Source: Chryseobacterium panacisoli
GTDB lineage: Bacteria; Bacteroidota; Bacteroidia; Flavobacteriales; Weeksellaceae
Direction: 5' to 3'
Assembly: GCF_008274625.1 (NCBI RefSeq)
Contig: NZ_VTRU01000001.1
Coordinates: forward strand, 682,001-746,000
Length of the DNA stretch: 64,000 nucleotides
A model generated the notes under the pieces. The model had not been told where the DNA came from, did no database searches, and saw nothing but the letters and a program-made list of their open reading frames with translations. Below, piece after piece: positions 25,759 to 34,506 of this stretch (position 1 is its first letter; every line of letters starts with the position of its first letter). The position numbers were made by a program, and so were the translations under genes.

Positions 25759-27558
25759 TCAGTTGCCAAAGTTCACAAAATGAGGAATATCTGTTGCAAA
25801 ATTATTCATAGGTAAAAGATTATTCCTATTGCTGTTAAAATCAAAAACTGAATTATTATCAAACGGAACCCTTGGATAATACATGAAAGAAATCTGAATT
25901 CTGTTGAACACCAGATAAGGATTATTAATTAAAACACCTATCCCGACTTTTGCATTGGCTTTTGTCTTAAATAATTTATCATCAGGCATTCCCAGCCACC
26001 CAACTGCTGTTGTTAAATAAGGACTGAAATGGAAATTCTTCCAGGTTTTGTTAATAAACAACTGGAGCTGATATCTTAAAACCAGTTTTTTAGTTCCGAT
26101 ATAATCTGAATTGTAAACAGGGAATTCATCTGCAGAAGAAAGGTTTATCCTATCCTTATATGAGTAATTATGCTGTGGATTTCCAAGGGCTAAGGTCGGA
26201 GAAAAGAAATGTCTTGCTTTGGCAAATTTCCAATCCATAAGATTGGTAAAATAAGTTCCATCTATACGGAAAGACTCTCTGTTCTGGCTGTCTTCATTAA
26301 AAAAACGCCCGAACTGACCTTTCACCGTGAAATATCCCAATTTTGTAAAACGGCCATAAGAGGCAGAAATTCCCACATAAGGATTTACTTCTTTGTTTCT
26401 TGATAATCCTCCGGCAATAATGTTCACAGAATTACCATAAGCAACATCTTCCGGCAAATCATATTGAAAAATATTCTTCTGTACCGAAAAATTTCTCTGG
26501 ATAAATCCAACTGACATCAGAAAACTGTTGTAAGAACTAAAATATTTATACTGGTCTATTCCCGGACTGTCTTTATACTGGTAATTCTGAAATCGTCCTA
26601 TTATTGCAATATTGCTGGATACTTTTTCGTTGGGAACTGATGAAACGGGAATCTGATAACCACCCCATAAATCCTGACTGTACACTTTGATCTGAACTTC
26701 CGGAAAAGCTGTATCGGTTTCTGTGGGAAGTAAAACTTTCCTCTTAAAATATTCGAACGTAAAACCACCCGCCCATTTCGTCAAAGGCGAGAAAAAGTCT
26801 CTTCTTATACTGAAATTGATTCTTTCATTTCTCAAAAAATCCCGTTCGCCAAGAAGCTGGGCATTGAAATAAGTCCCAAAAAGGTTATAGGCTGTATAGC
26901 TTCCCAAAAGATAATCCTGCTTTTCTTTGGAATCATTTCTGTAAAGGAAATCAAGGGTGTGGCCTAATCCCAATAAATTTTCTTCAGTAGCTCCCAGACC
27001 GAGCTTACTTCCTGAATAGCTGATCCTAGGTTTCAGACTCCAGGAATCGAGGACTTTTACCACAACATCAATAGAATCTTTGCTGGAAGTACTGTCAGAA
27101 ACACTGATATTCACCCTGTTGACAAATGGCATTGTTCTGAGCAAACGCTCAGATTCGTAGAGCTTCTGGGCGTTATATTCTTCACCTTCGTCAAAAAGCA
27201 GATAATTATTAACGGTAGAGTTTTTTGTATTGGCATGAAGATGATCTGCCACCCAATCATACCATCTGGACCTTTCTTTAGTGTCTTTTGAACCATATCC
27301 AAATGGATCAATAGTCTCTATCCTGATTTTTCTAATGTATTTTTTGTTATAAGCCTCCTGCGACAGTTTTTCTGTCCTGGACTTAACAGAAGTTGAATCC
27401 GGCTCTCTACGAAATATAAAGCGGTGGATGAATTTGGTAACTTTTCTCTTATCCGAAAATTCTTCTATTTTGTAATACAGCGAGTCTTTCTTCTCCTGTG
27501 CATTTAAAAAGAAAAAACCACCTAAAAAGAAAATTAAAATTGCAATCGTTCTAGTCAT
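25759..27558 (-). CDS. outer-membrane protein with POTRA-like domain, 599 aa
   Basis: Signal peptide (MTRTIAILIFFLGGFFFLNAQ), an N-terminal region holding at least one POTRA-like fold (YIRKIRIETIDPFGYGS and LLRTMPFVNRVNISVSDSTS), and then a beta-barrel-like region to the C-terminus with alternating aromatic/polar strands. It resembles the BamA/TamA (Omp85) type of architecture but is not BamA itself; the C-terminal strand is not the canonical one. It is convergent with the sigma/anti-sigma pair and stands alone. Confidence 0.75.
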   Translation of the reverse strand: MTRTIAILIFFLGGFFFLNAQEKKDSLYYKIEEFSDKRKVTKFIHRFIFRREPDSTSVKSRTEKLSQEAYNKKYIRKIRIETIDPFGYGSKDTKERSRWYDWVADHLHANTKNSTVNNYLLFDEGEEYNAQKLYESERLLRTMPFVNRVNISVSDSTSSKDSIDVVVKVLDSWSLKPRISYSGSKLGLGATEENLLGLGHTLDFLYRNDSKEKQDYLLGSYTAYNLFGTYFNAQLLGERDFLRNERINFSIRRDFFSPLTKWAGGFTFEYFKRKVLLPTETDTAFPEVQIKVYSQDLWGGYQIPVSSVPNEKVSSNIAIIGRFQNYQYKDSPGIDQYKYFSSYNSFLMSVGFIQRNFSVQKNIFQYDLPEDVAYGNSVNIIAGGLSRNKEVNPYVGISASYGRFTKLGYFTVKGQFGRFFNEDSQNRESFRIDGTYFTNLMDWKFAKARHFFSPTLALGNPQHNYSYKDRINLSSADEFPVYNSDYIGTKKLVLRYQLQLFINKTWKNFHFSPYLTTAVGWLGMPDDKLFKTKANAKVGIGVLINNPYLVFNRIQISFMYYPRVPFDNNSVFDFNSNRNNLLPMNNFATDIPHFVNFGN

Positions 27559-27778
27559 TAGTCATCAAAAATTCAATACAGTTTGTAGCATCAATTTGCA
27601 AGCCAACAATGCTTAACCTATAGCAGAATAAGGAATTTTTCCATTTAAAATTTCCCTGTTTTATATTTTTTACTTTTTAGATATTATAACGTTCAAAAAA
27701 TGACAGCTTTTTTTGTAACATCCTAAAACAAATTGTAATAATAATTGAGATATTAGAATTTACATTATTTTCAGTTTT

Positions 27779-28099
27779 TTAGAAGATAAAACCTGACATT
27801 ACTATTAAATTCAGAATGAAGGAAAACAATACTAAAATAATCAGTTCTTTCGAAAAACGGGTATCTTTTTTAAAGATATGATTGATCCAGAAAGATAATC
27901 CCAAAAATAGTAATCCTGCTGTTGTCAAAAAAACAGTTCTCGTAATAAGAGCTGAAATAAATTCATTTTCTCTGATCATGTCCCAGCCTTCTTTTGATCC
28001 TATCCAAATTCTTGACATTCCTATTAAACTTAAAAAGCCAATTGTATAAATTGTAGCTTTCAACAATAAATAGATATTATTTTTATTTGTATACTCCAT
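27779..28099 (-). CDS. small integral membrane protein, 106 aa
   Basis: About three hydrophobic helices (residues ~9-27, ~48-70, ~85-105: e.g. ITRTVFLTTAGLLFLGLSFW and LIILVLFSFILNLIVMSGFI). No recognisable family and no operon partner. Accepted because the whole length is coherent membrane-protein sequence and it fills its interval between otherwise empty AT-rich spacers. Confidence 0.65.
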   Translation of the reverse strand: MEYTNKNNIYLLLKATIYTIGFLSLIGMSRIWIGSKEGWDMIRENEFISALITRTVFLTTAGLLFLGLSFWINHIFKKDTRFSKELIILVLFSFILNLIVMSGFIF

Positions 28100-28317
28100 A
28101 CTTACATGATCATAATAATTTAGATGATAAAAAATAGTCCTTTTATTTAAGTCTAGGTTAAAATTCTTTTTTCAAATTTTCTAAATTAAATTTAATTCAC
28201 AAAATTTTTCTGCTTCAATCTTCATTGATATTTTTCTAATCCTTTTTATTCTGCAGATTACGGTATCCCGTAATTATCTGATTAATAAAATGATTTTGTT
28301 TGCAAAAAGATTTTATT

Positions 28318-28479
28318 ATGAAAAAATTATTTTGCTTTTTTAATATCCATACCTGGAAATATACCAGCGATACTGAGAGAAATTGTTTGTTTTGTAACAG
28401 ATCAGAATATTTAGATATCGATTCAGATGTGAATGCATTTGGAAACCCTTTATGGCTTAAAAAACCTAAAAACAAATAA
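28318..28479 (+). CDS. small Cys-His (zinc-ribbon-like) protein, 53 aa
   Basis: ATG at 28318 opens a 53-codon frame starting MKKLFCFFNIHTWKYTSDTE and then RNCLFCNRSEYLD. Cys6, His11 and the CxxC at 23-26 give a C-H-CxxC pattern like that of the short DUF1660-type proteins (M..LLCK.FGHKW...C..C). Function unknown; zinc binding is inferred. There is no similar frame on the other strand that makes better sense. Confidence 0.6.
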   Translation: MKKLFCFFNIHTWKYTSDTERNCLFCNRSEYLDIDSDVNAFGNPLWLKKPKNK

Positions 28480-28762
28480 TTTAAATACCTATTATTCAGT
28501 ATTTTAATCTCAAAAACCTGTTTAATACAATCACAAAGACAAGTATCATATCTTGTATTCTCTTATGCATAAGTTTGCCGAAACTCCTTTTTATGAGACT
28601 CAGGAAAAGTTGTTCAGAAACAGAAACATTTTTCTTAACAGCTGAAGAATAATCTAAAGCTTATTTTCTGAATGGCATTAAAAGCTAATTTAAATCACAA
28701 AATAAAACTTTTCAGTACAATCATTTTTAGTTATTTTTACTCATTATAAATAAAAATAAGAC
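28480..28762. other. AT-rich spacer, no feature supported
   Basis: A 283-base spacer before the exported 161-aa protein. A 26-codon frame at 28565-28645 was noted but is too short to support. No terminator, repeat or clear promoter seen. Confidence 0.5.
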
Positions 28763-29248
28763 ATGAGAAAAATCGTACTCTCTGGAATCGCTGTTATGGG
28801 AGGATTTCTGGCGGCAAATGCACAGTGTAAAGCTGTCTCTACCCTTACAGAAAATTTTGATACCTGGAAAGATATCAATAAATGCTGGACTGCTCAGCCG
28901 GGGAAAGCTATGCTGTATGCCAGTGATAAAAGAATTATTTTTTATTCAATGAGCAGCCCAGGAGAAAATATGTATCTGGTAACTCCGGAAATGAAAGCCG
29001 GAACTTATACCCTTTCACTTGACCTTTCGGATAACGGAGGCGAAACAACATTAGAGCTTTTCTCTGTAAGCAGCCCTGCTGATGCAAAATCTTATGTTTC
29101 AATCACTAAGCCTTCAAAGATAACAGGAGAGAAAAAGACCTATACCATTTCTTTGAAAAAAGATTCCCATCTGGGACTGAAAGTATTACTGAATGGAGTT
29201 CATCAGGCTGTTTATATGGATAATTTTTCTTTAACTCCAAAGAAATAG
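28763..29248 (+). CDS. exported protein with carbohydrate-binding-like fold, 161 aa
   Basis: Signal peptide (MRKIVLSGIAVMGGFLAANAQ) and a ~140-residue beta-rich domain whose start (TLTENFDTWKDINKCWTAQP) and end (GVHQAVYMDNFSLTPKK) match the usual beginning and last strand of cleaved-adhesin/'choice-of-anchor' jelly rolls in Bacteroidota. Here the domain stands alone without a sorting domain, so it is probably a free periplasmic or secreted protein. Its terminator may be the bidirectional hairpin at 29369. Confidence 0.75.
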   Translation: MRKIVLSGIAVMGGFLAANAQCKAVSTLTENFDTWKDINKCWTAQPGKAMLYASDKRIIFYSMSSPGENMYLVTPEMKAGTYTLSLDLSDNGGETTLELFSVSSPADAKSYVSITKPSKITGEKKTYTISLKKDSHLGLKVLLNGVHQAVYMDNFSLTPKK

Positions 29249-29368
29249 ATCTGGCAACGGCCTATTCTATTTTCTTTAGTTATTACTTAAAATTTTTGTT
29301 TTCCACTCTGTAAACCGTCAGACTTTACTAGTACAGATTGGATACAAAGGTTTATATGAACAAAAATA

Positions 29369-29415
29369 AGAGGCTGTTTCTATATTTGACAATGTAAATA
29401 TAAGAGACAGCCTCT
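29369..29415. terminator. bidirectional terminator, end of the terpene synthase array
   Basis: AGAGGCTGTTTCT (29369-29381) pairs with AGAGACAGCCTCT (29403-29415) with one G-U pair; the loop has a further ATATTT/AAATAT stem. On the minus strand it is followed by TTATTTTTG, so it best serves the array ending at 29498; the plus-strand gene ending at 29248 could also use it. Confidence 0.82.
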
Positions 29416-29497
29416 AAAAGTGATTACAGAAGTAAAATTCTGGCCCGTTATTGAACACGGATAAGCAGAATAGACAACACCTGTGCTATCATTAAGG

Positions 29498-30475
29498 TTA
29501 TTGCGTAATTATCCCGTATTCGGGTTTAGGAAACTCATCGGGAGTTTTGTACCTGGTGGAATTGCCTTTATGATACCATGCTCCCAATCCTGAGATCATC
29601 AGTGCCATATTATGTACAAACCGTACAATATACTTTTGATGCAGGCCAAAATCAGGTAAATTATTCTGAAGTTCAACAAATTCCCGGACATATAAATCAT
29701 GGATATGCATTGCTTCAGTAATGGCTTCTTCCAATGAAACACGATACTGATTCTTTATCACTAATATAATGTTCAGAATTTCTGTTCTTAGCTCCTTTTC
29801 TATTGAAGCAAAATCATTCTGAATCGCCATTATTCTGCACATTAGCATTTTTAACCGTTTTATAATCGGATGTTCAGAGATATGTCCCGGAACAATGTAG
29901 TTAATAGAAGGCTCTACCGGATCTCCATAGGGGTACATAAAAACCGAATACTCACGGATAAGCAGAAGATTGCTAAGGGTGGGAAATTCTTTTTTCAATT
30001 TATAGGGTGTTCCTTCCATTATTCCATAGGTAGTATAATTATAAAAGTTTTTAGTCCAGCGTATCAACCAATCATCATTAACGTAAGGAATAAATTCCTG
30101 CCTGCTTAGGGCCACTTGCTTTATGAGTCCTATATCATCTGCTTTAGGCTGCTCTCCCAGCATGATATCCATTATATGATCCCTGATCCCTGTGAGTTTA
30201 TCAACCGGGCATAACTCATAATAGTCATCAAACAGAGTCAGCCATACCATAAATCTTGCTATAGGTCTGATCTGTTCTCTGGTGCTAGCCGCCGGAAACA
30301 TATAAGACGCAGCTTCTACGAGGCCGTGTTTCTTATATTTAGTTCTTGCAGCTTCGGACATAAACTGATAATCCGTGTCAATCCAATTATTCTGTTCTTC
30401 ATAGAAGGACTGTGAAAACGGACCTATTTCATAGGTCCAGGGATATTGCAAAACAGGAACATCTTGTTGTTTCAT
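29498..30475 (-). CDS. class I terpene synthase (array copy 5)
   Basis: A 325-residue bacterial terpene cyclase. It has the aspartate-rich motif DDYYE (83-87), the NSE triad NDFASIEKE (220-228), the pyrophosphate-sensing arginine in LLIREYSVF (R174) and the C-terminal RY pair in STRYKTPDEF. All Mg2+ and diphosphate ligands are present, so it should be catalytically competent on a prenyl diphosphate (FPP or GGPP; not predictable from sequence). It is the last gene of the minus-strand array, 32 bases after copy 4. Its N-terminal ~90 codons are the close relative of the first part of the chimeric pseudogene at 31614. Confidence 0.93.
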   Translation of the reverse strand: MKQQDVPVLQYPWTYEIGPFSQSFYEEQNNWIDTDYQFMSEAARTKYKKHGLVEAASYMFPAASTREQIRPIARFMVWLTLFDDYYELCPVDKLTGIRDHIMDIMLGEQPKADDIGLIKQVALSRQEFIPYVNDDWLIRWTKNFYNYTTYGIMEGTPYKLKKEFPTLSNLLLIREYSVFMYPYGDPVEPSINYIVPGHISEHPIIKRLKMLMCRIMAIQNDFASIEKELRTEILNIILVIKNQYRVSLEEAITEAMHIHDLYVREFVELQNNLPDFGLHQKYIVRFVHNMALMISGLGAWYHKGNSTRYKTPDEFPKPEYGIITQ

Positions 30476-30507
30476 CTTTAAAATTTAAAAGTTATATTAA
30501 ACTTAAT

Positions 30508-31512
30508 TTACAGACTGTTATTGGCGGCATGATTATCTTCAGGCCAGGCAAAACCAACTCCCCCATGCTTATATCTGTTTGTTTCCAGGTAAAAAGTATT
30601 AACTCCCTGCAGTCCAACACCGGCATAATAAACAAATTTGTCGACGTGTTCCTGATATTCACCAAACTCCCGATACTCTTTATGTAAGTCATTCAGGCTA
30701 GCCAGCTCTTCATTATGAATACGTAATGCTTCTGCACAAGCATCTTCCAAAGAAAGATTATACTCCTGCTGCAAAACAAAAACCAAATTAAAAACCTCTG
30801 TTCCTTTCGCCATCTCTTTTGGCAGGGAATGAAGATCATTTTGCCATGCAACGACCAGAGTCATATGGGAAATCATCTTTTGCACTACGATATGCTCAAA
30901 GATATGTTCCGGCAGGACAAGTCCTGATTCAATCTCACCAAAGATCAGATAAGGACGCATGAGAACAGAATATTCTCTAATGGTTTTGTAAAGATTCAGC
31001 GATGGCGGGCGGTGGGCAATTTTGTATGGATACTCCAATTCGATTCCGTATCTGAAAGACTGATAAAAATAGTAAACAAACCGATCAAACCACAGGTCTG
31101 GCATAAAAGCACGAAATTCATCCCGTATCATTGCCATATGATGATAGAGCGCATTTTCCTCCGGCTTGGCTTGAGCACCCCTGAGAATATCTGTACAACG
31201 GATCCGCAGCTCCTGGATCTCTTCAAGAGAAGAATGTTCCACCTGATCATCGAGAGCAACATATTGGAGCATAAACCTATTGCATGGAATGGCCTGCTCA
31301 TAGGTTAAGTGCGGCCACATACGTGCTGTACACATATGAAGCTCCATCTTTTTATAAATTTTCCGTTGTTTTTCTGTCAAAAAAGTATAGTCATTATCAA
31401 TCCAGCCATCCATATCTTTCCCCATTTGTTCAGCATGTGGACTTATAAGGTCAGGCCATGGATAGCATCCCCGTGGCAGGTAATCTGTACTATTAAATTG
31501 TTCTGGTGTCAT
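30508..31512 (-). CDS. class I terpene synthase (array copy 4)
   Basis: A 334-residue terpene cyclase with metal motif DDQVE (88-92), NSE triad NDLHSLPKE (225-233), sensor arginine in KTIREYSVLM (R179) and C-terminal RY in LETNRYKHGG. The complete set of catalytic motifs predicts an active enzyme. Its sequence is clearly different from copies 1, 2 and 5 outside the motifs, so it probably makes a distinct product. It is preceded by the chimeric pseudogene (101-base gap) and followed 32 bases later by copy 5. Confidence 0.93.
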   Translation of the reverse strand: MTPEQFNSTDYLPRGCYPWPDLISPHAEQMGKDMDGWIDNDYTFLTEKQRKIYKKMELHMCTARMWPHLTYEQAIPCNRFMLQYVALDDQVEHSSLEEIQELRIRCTDILRGAQAKPEENALYHHMAMIRDEFRAFMPDLWFDRFVYYFYQSFRYGIELEYPYKIAHRPPSLNLYKTIREYSVLMRPYLIFGEIESGLVLPEHIFEHIVVQKMISHMTLVVAWQNDLHSLPKEMAKGTEVFNLVFVLQQEYNLSLEDACAEALRIHNEELASLNDLHKEYREFGEYQEHVDKFVYYAGVGLQGVNTFYLETNRYKHGGVGFAWPEDNHAANNSL

Positions 31513-31613
31513 CTTTATTTATATTTTAAAATTATTGCAAAGCATATTAGTGTACCCGCCACTCTTTTCTAAACTTTCGGCAGGTTCTTAATACGACGGT
31601 AATTGTTCAGTTT

Positions 31614-31975
31614 TTATTGAAATTGGTTATGTCCTAATGTTTCTTTTAATTCGGAAGCACTTGGAAATTCTGTTTTGTTATAGCGGTCAAGCTTAGTGGA
31701 TATATTTTTCCAGCCGCTCAATACCATACTCATAATAATCATCAAATAGAGTCAGCTCTTGCTATAAGTAATCTGTCTTTGGTACTAGCCGCCGGAAACA
31801 GGTAAGACGCGGCCTCTACGAGGCCGTGTTTCTTATATTTAGTCCTTGTGGCTTCGGACATAAACTGATAATCCGTATCAATCCAACGATTCTGTTCTTC
31901 ATAGAATGATTGGAAAAACGGGCCTATTTCATAGGTCCAGGGATATTGTAAAACAGGAACATCTTGCTGTTTCAT
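31614..31975 (-). pseudogene. chimeric terpene synthase pseudogene (copy 3, broken)
   Basis: The 5' part, from ATG at 31973-31975 (MKQQDVPVLQYPWTYEIGPF), matches copy 5 almost residue for residue for ~75 codons. It then has an 11-base deletion relative to copy 5 (copy 5 reads CATACCATAAA between shared flanks), which shifts the frame; the metal motif LTLFDDYYE is still readable in the shifted frame. Directly after that the sequence switches to the 3' end of copy 1 (SMVLSGWKNISTKLDRYN...), in a third frame, and ends at TAA 31614-31616. Plus-strand bases 31684-31734 are identical to 33192-33242 (51 bases). The central two thirds, including the NSE triad, are lost, so it cannot make a cyclase. 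Confidence 0.92.
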
Positions 31976-32013
31976 ATCATTTAAAATTAGAAGATTAATT
32001 ATTGAGTTGCACA

Positions 32014-33030
32014 TTAAAAATGCTTAATTTCCACCCTTTCCAGTGTTTCACCTTTTCCGTTGGGTGGTACAGCAAATCCTCCCGGTTCATACCTTTTTGT
32101 CCCACTTTGATAGTACCAGTTATTTAATCCACTAATCATTTGCTTTATGTAATAAATAAATTCTTCTGTTTCTCTTTGATATGGGCTGAAATCCGGTAAA
32201 TGGTTGGATAGCGTTACAAATTCATCTACAAGCTCGTCATGGATTCTCATTCCTTCTCTACAGGCTTCATCAAAAGACATTTTATTATGATACATGAGTA
32301 ATTTGATAATATTGAACATTTCTGATTCTATCGCAAGTTCTTTTCCGATAGTTGCAAAATCGTTCTGTAAAGCAACAATAATTGACTGCAGCATAATTAT
32401 GCGCTGGATAACAGTATGATTATAAATAAAATCAGGCAAAGCAAATCCCGTTGTTGGGCAAATCAAATCAACAAATGGAATCATACCTATTGAATTGGCA
32501 CGAATTAAATGAAATAAAGGAATGGGAGGAATTTCCTTACTGATTTTATAAGGAGATTCTTCCATAATTCCATCAGTAACAAAATTATACTTATATTTTT
32601 TAGCCATTCGTTCAAGCCAGAAATCTGGCATTCCAAGTGCTATCCACTCTTTTCTATTGGCTTGCATCTGGCGGAATATTCCTATTTCGCCAGGTTTGGG
32701 GTCATCCCCCATCATAACTTCAAAAATCCGGTCTCTAAAACCTGCAATTTCTTTTATGGGTAAAAGTTCAGCATAATCATCAGTTACTGTCATATATATT
32801 GCAAAACGTGTAGCATGAAGAATTCTTTCTTTTTCAGCAGCACCGGGTACCATAAAAGGACCTACATCTATCAAACGCATTTTCCTATATCTTGCCATGG
32901 ATTCTTTTGAAAGAAACTGATAATCCTGGTCATACCAGATAGTTTCTTCTTGGTCTAAAGTTCCTGCAAAAGGACTTCGAAGAGTTTCCCAAGGATACAC
33001 CGGCTTTGGTACATTAAATTGTTTGTTCAT
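32014..33030 (-). CDS. class I terpene synthase (array copy 2)
   Basis: A 338-residue terpene cyclase with DDYAE (84-88), NSE triad NDFATIGKE (223-231, with Thr in place of Ser, allowed by the consensus), sensor arginine in HLIRANSIGM (R177) and C-terminal RY in GTKRYEPGGF. An upstream start at 33099 would add 23 residues of unlikely sequence; ATG at 33028-33030 (MNKQFNVPKP) aligns with the N-termini of the other copies. It is 100 bases after copy 1 and 38 bases before the chimeric pseudogene. Confidence 0.93.
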   Translation of the reverse strand: MNKQFNVPKPVYPWETLRSPFAGTLDQEETIWYDQDYQFLSKESMARYRKMRLIDVGPFMVPGAAEKERILHATRFAIYMTVTDDYAELLPIKEIAGFRDRIFEVMMGDDPKPGEIGIFRQMQANRKEWIALGMPDFWLERMAKKYKYNFVTDGIMEESPYKISKEIPPIPLFHLIRANSIGMIPFVDLICPTTGFALPDFIYNHTVIQRIIMLQSIIVALQNDFATIGKELAIESEMFNIIKLLMYHNKMSFDEACREGMRIHDELVDEFVTLSNHLPDFSPYQRETEEFIYYIKQMISGLNNWYYQSGTKRYEPGGFAVPPNGKGETLERVEIKHF

Positions 33031-33130
33031 AATATGTTGTTTTAATTTTAATAGAATAAAAATTACATTTTCAATAATCTCGTTTTTTTCAAATTGCAAT
33101 ATGTAATTGGAAATTTTGTCGATTTTGGTA

Positions 33131-34144
33131 TTAAAATTGGCTCAGCCTTTCTTTCAATTCATTTGTCTGAGGAAACTCCATAGCATTATAACGGTCAAGC
33201 TTAGTGGATATATTTTTCCAGCCGCTCAATACCATACTCATATAGTGTACCCAATTGACCACAGCCTCGTGCCATATACCAAAGTCTGGAAGTGAAGCCT
33301 GCAGGGCTATAAATTCCTTAAGATCTTCATTATGGAGGCGCAGGTCTTCCAGGCAGGCTTCCTCTAACGAGATGCTGTGTTCATTCTGGATTACCTTCAC
33401 AATATTATAATAGATACTGTCTGTCGCTTCATCTTTTACTACAGATTGAACTTCATTGAAAAAAGTTACCAGATGACAGGCAAGTGCCTGAAGACGGCGG
33501 ATCACCGGATGATCATGAATTTCCGGCGGCAGGGTGATTCCTGTTTCAACTTCAGTAAGCTGCAGGAAAGGATACAGGCAGATGGAATCTTCCCTTAAGA
33601 CAATGCATTCTGCCGTTGTAGGAAACATCTTATTCTTTTTGTATTCCTGTTCCTTCTTAAGCCCGCTAAAATACCTACTGATCATCTGTGTGAAACGATA
33701 CATGGATTCTTTTGGAATAAACTGAAGTAATTCCTGTCTTAACGAAGCAAGCATAGAAGCTAAAGGTATTGTAGACTGAGAAACAGACATTTCACCATTC
33801 AATATAGCAATGGATTGAGCATGTACATCATCAATGTCATCAGGCTTACTTTCTTCATACAGATCATCATTGTAAAGTGTCCAGAGCATCAGTCTGCAGA
33901 TAGGCCGGAAACGTTCAGCAGAAGCGGTAGGAAACCATTGGGCAGCGATGTGGGCCGTTTTGGTTTTTTTGTACTTCTTACGCAGATCAGGATTATTTTG
34001 ATACAGCCACATGTATTCACCATCAATCCATTGATTTTCGGTGATTTCCTGCAATTGATCCGCATGGGGATTTTTTAAGGTTGGGAACGGATACCTGAAC
34101 TTTGTACGAAGAAGTTCAAGGGGATTAAAATTTTCATTACTCAT
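33131..34144 (-). CDS. terpene synthase (array copy 1) with altered NSE triad
   Basis: A 337-residue member of the same family and the first gene of the array. The metal motif is intact (NDDLYEE, D93-D94-E97), as are the sensor arginine in IVLREDSICL (R184) and the C-terminal RY in KLDRYNAMEF. The NSE triad reads NEVQSVVKDE (230-239): Glu replaces Asp after Asn, and the expected Glu position holds Asp with Glu next to it. Metal binding is therefore changed; activity is possible but not certain. Its 3' end donated, or shares ancestry with, the tail of the chimeric pseudogene. Confidence 0.9.
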   Translation of the reverse strand: MSNENFNPLELLRTKFRYPFPTLKNPHADQLQEITENQWIDGEYMWLYQNNPDLRKKYKKTKTAHIAAQWFPTASAERFRPICRLMLWTLYNDDLYEESKPDDIDDVHAQSIAILNGEMSVSQSTIPLASMLASLRQELLQFIPKESMYRFTQMISRYFSGLKKEQEYKKNKMFPTTAECIVLREDSICLYPFLQLTEVETGITLPPEIHDHPVIRRLQALACHLVTFFNEVQSVVKDEATDSIYYNIVKVIQNEHSISLEEACLEDLRLHNEDLKEFIALQASLPDFGIWHEAVVNWVHYMSMVLSGWKNISTKLDRYNAMEFPQTNELKERLSQF

Positions 34145-34237
34145 GATTATATGTTTTAATGGTTTTTATCTTTTATAGCATAATAGTTTTTTAAACATAC
34201 TACATTAATTACCAATAAGATACATTCATGAATGAAT

Positions 34238-34245
34238 TAAATGTA
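34238..34245 (-). promoter_or_regulatory. candidate promoter of the terpene synthase array
   Basis: On the minus strand TACATTTA (one mismatch to TAnnTTTG) lies 94 bases upstream of the copy 1 start. The inverted repeat TACATT-N13-AATGTA (34221-34245) overlaps it and could be an operator. No promoter-like sequence of equal quality was seen inside the array. Confidence 0.35.
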
Positions 34246-34435
34246 CAAATTAATTTTATTAAATGATATGGAATTTTACTATATTATTCAATATATTTAT
34301 CGCTCTGAATAACAGCAACTTACACACAATCAACAATAATAACTCAAATTTACATATCAGATTATCAACCCATTAACACTTCAAAAAGAGAGGAATATTT
34401 CCAGATCTTAAAATATTCCAACGGGAACAATCCAC

Positions 34436-34470
34436 AAAAAATAACTCCTGCTGAAAAATCTACAGGAGCC
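34436..34470 (-). terminator. terminator of the 36224-34507 gene pair
   Basis: On the minus strand GGCTCCTG and CAGGAGTT enclose a 12-base loop and are followed by ATTTTTTG. It lies about 37 bases past the stop of the 34507 gene. Confidence 0.7.
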
Positions 34471-34506
34471 ATTTTAATGATTCTTGATATATACCGATAG
34501 TCCATT

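Noticed and set aside
28236..28475. 79-codon minus-strand frame
   Set aside because: Antisense to the better-supported Cys-His small gene at 28318, with a chance-like composition.
28565..28645. 26-codon frame starting MHKFAETPFYETQEKLF
   Set aside because: Reads like protein, but is too short and has no recognisable homologue or context.
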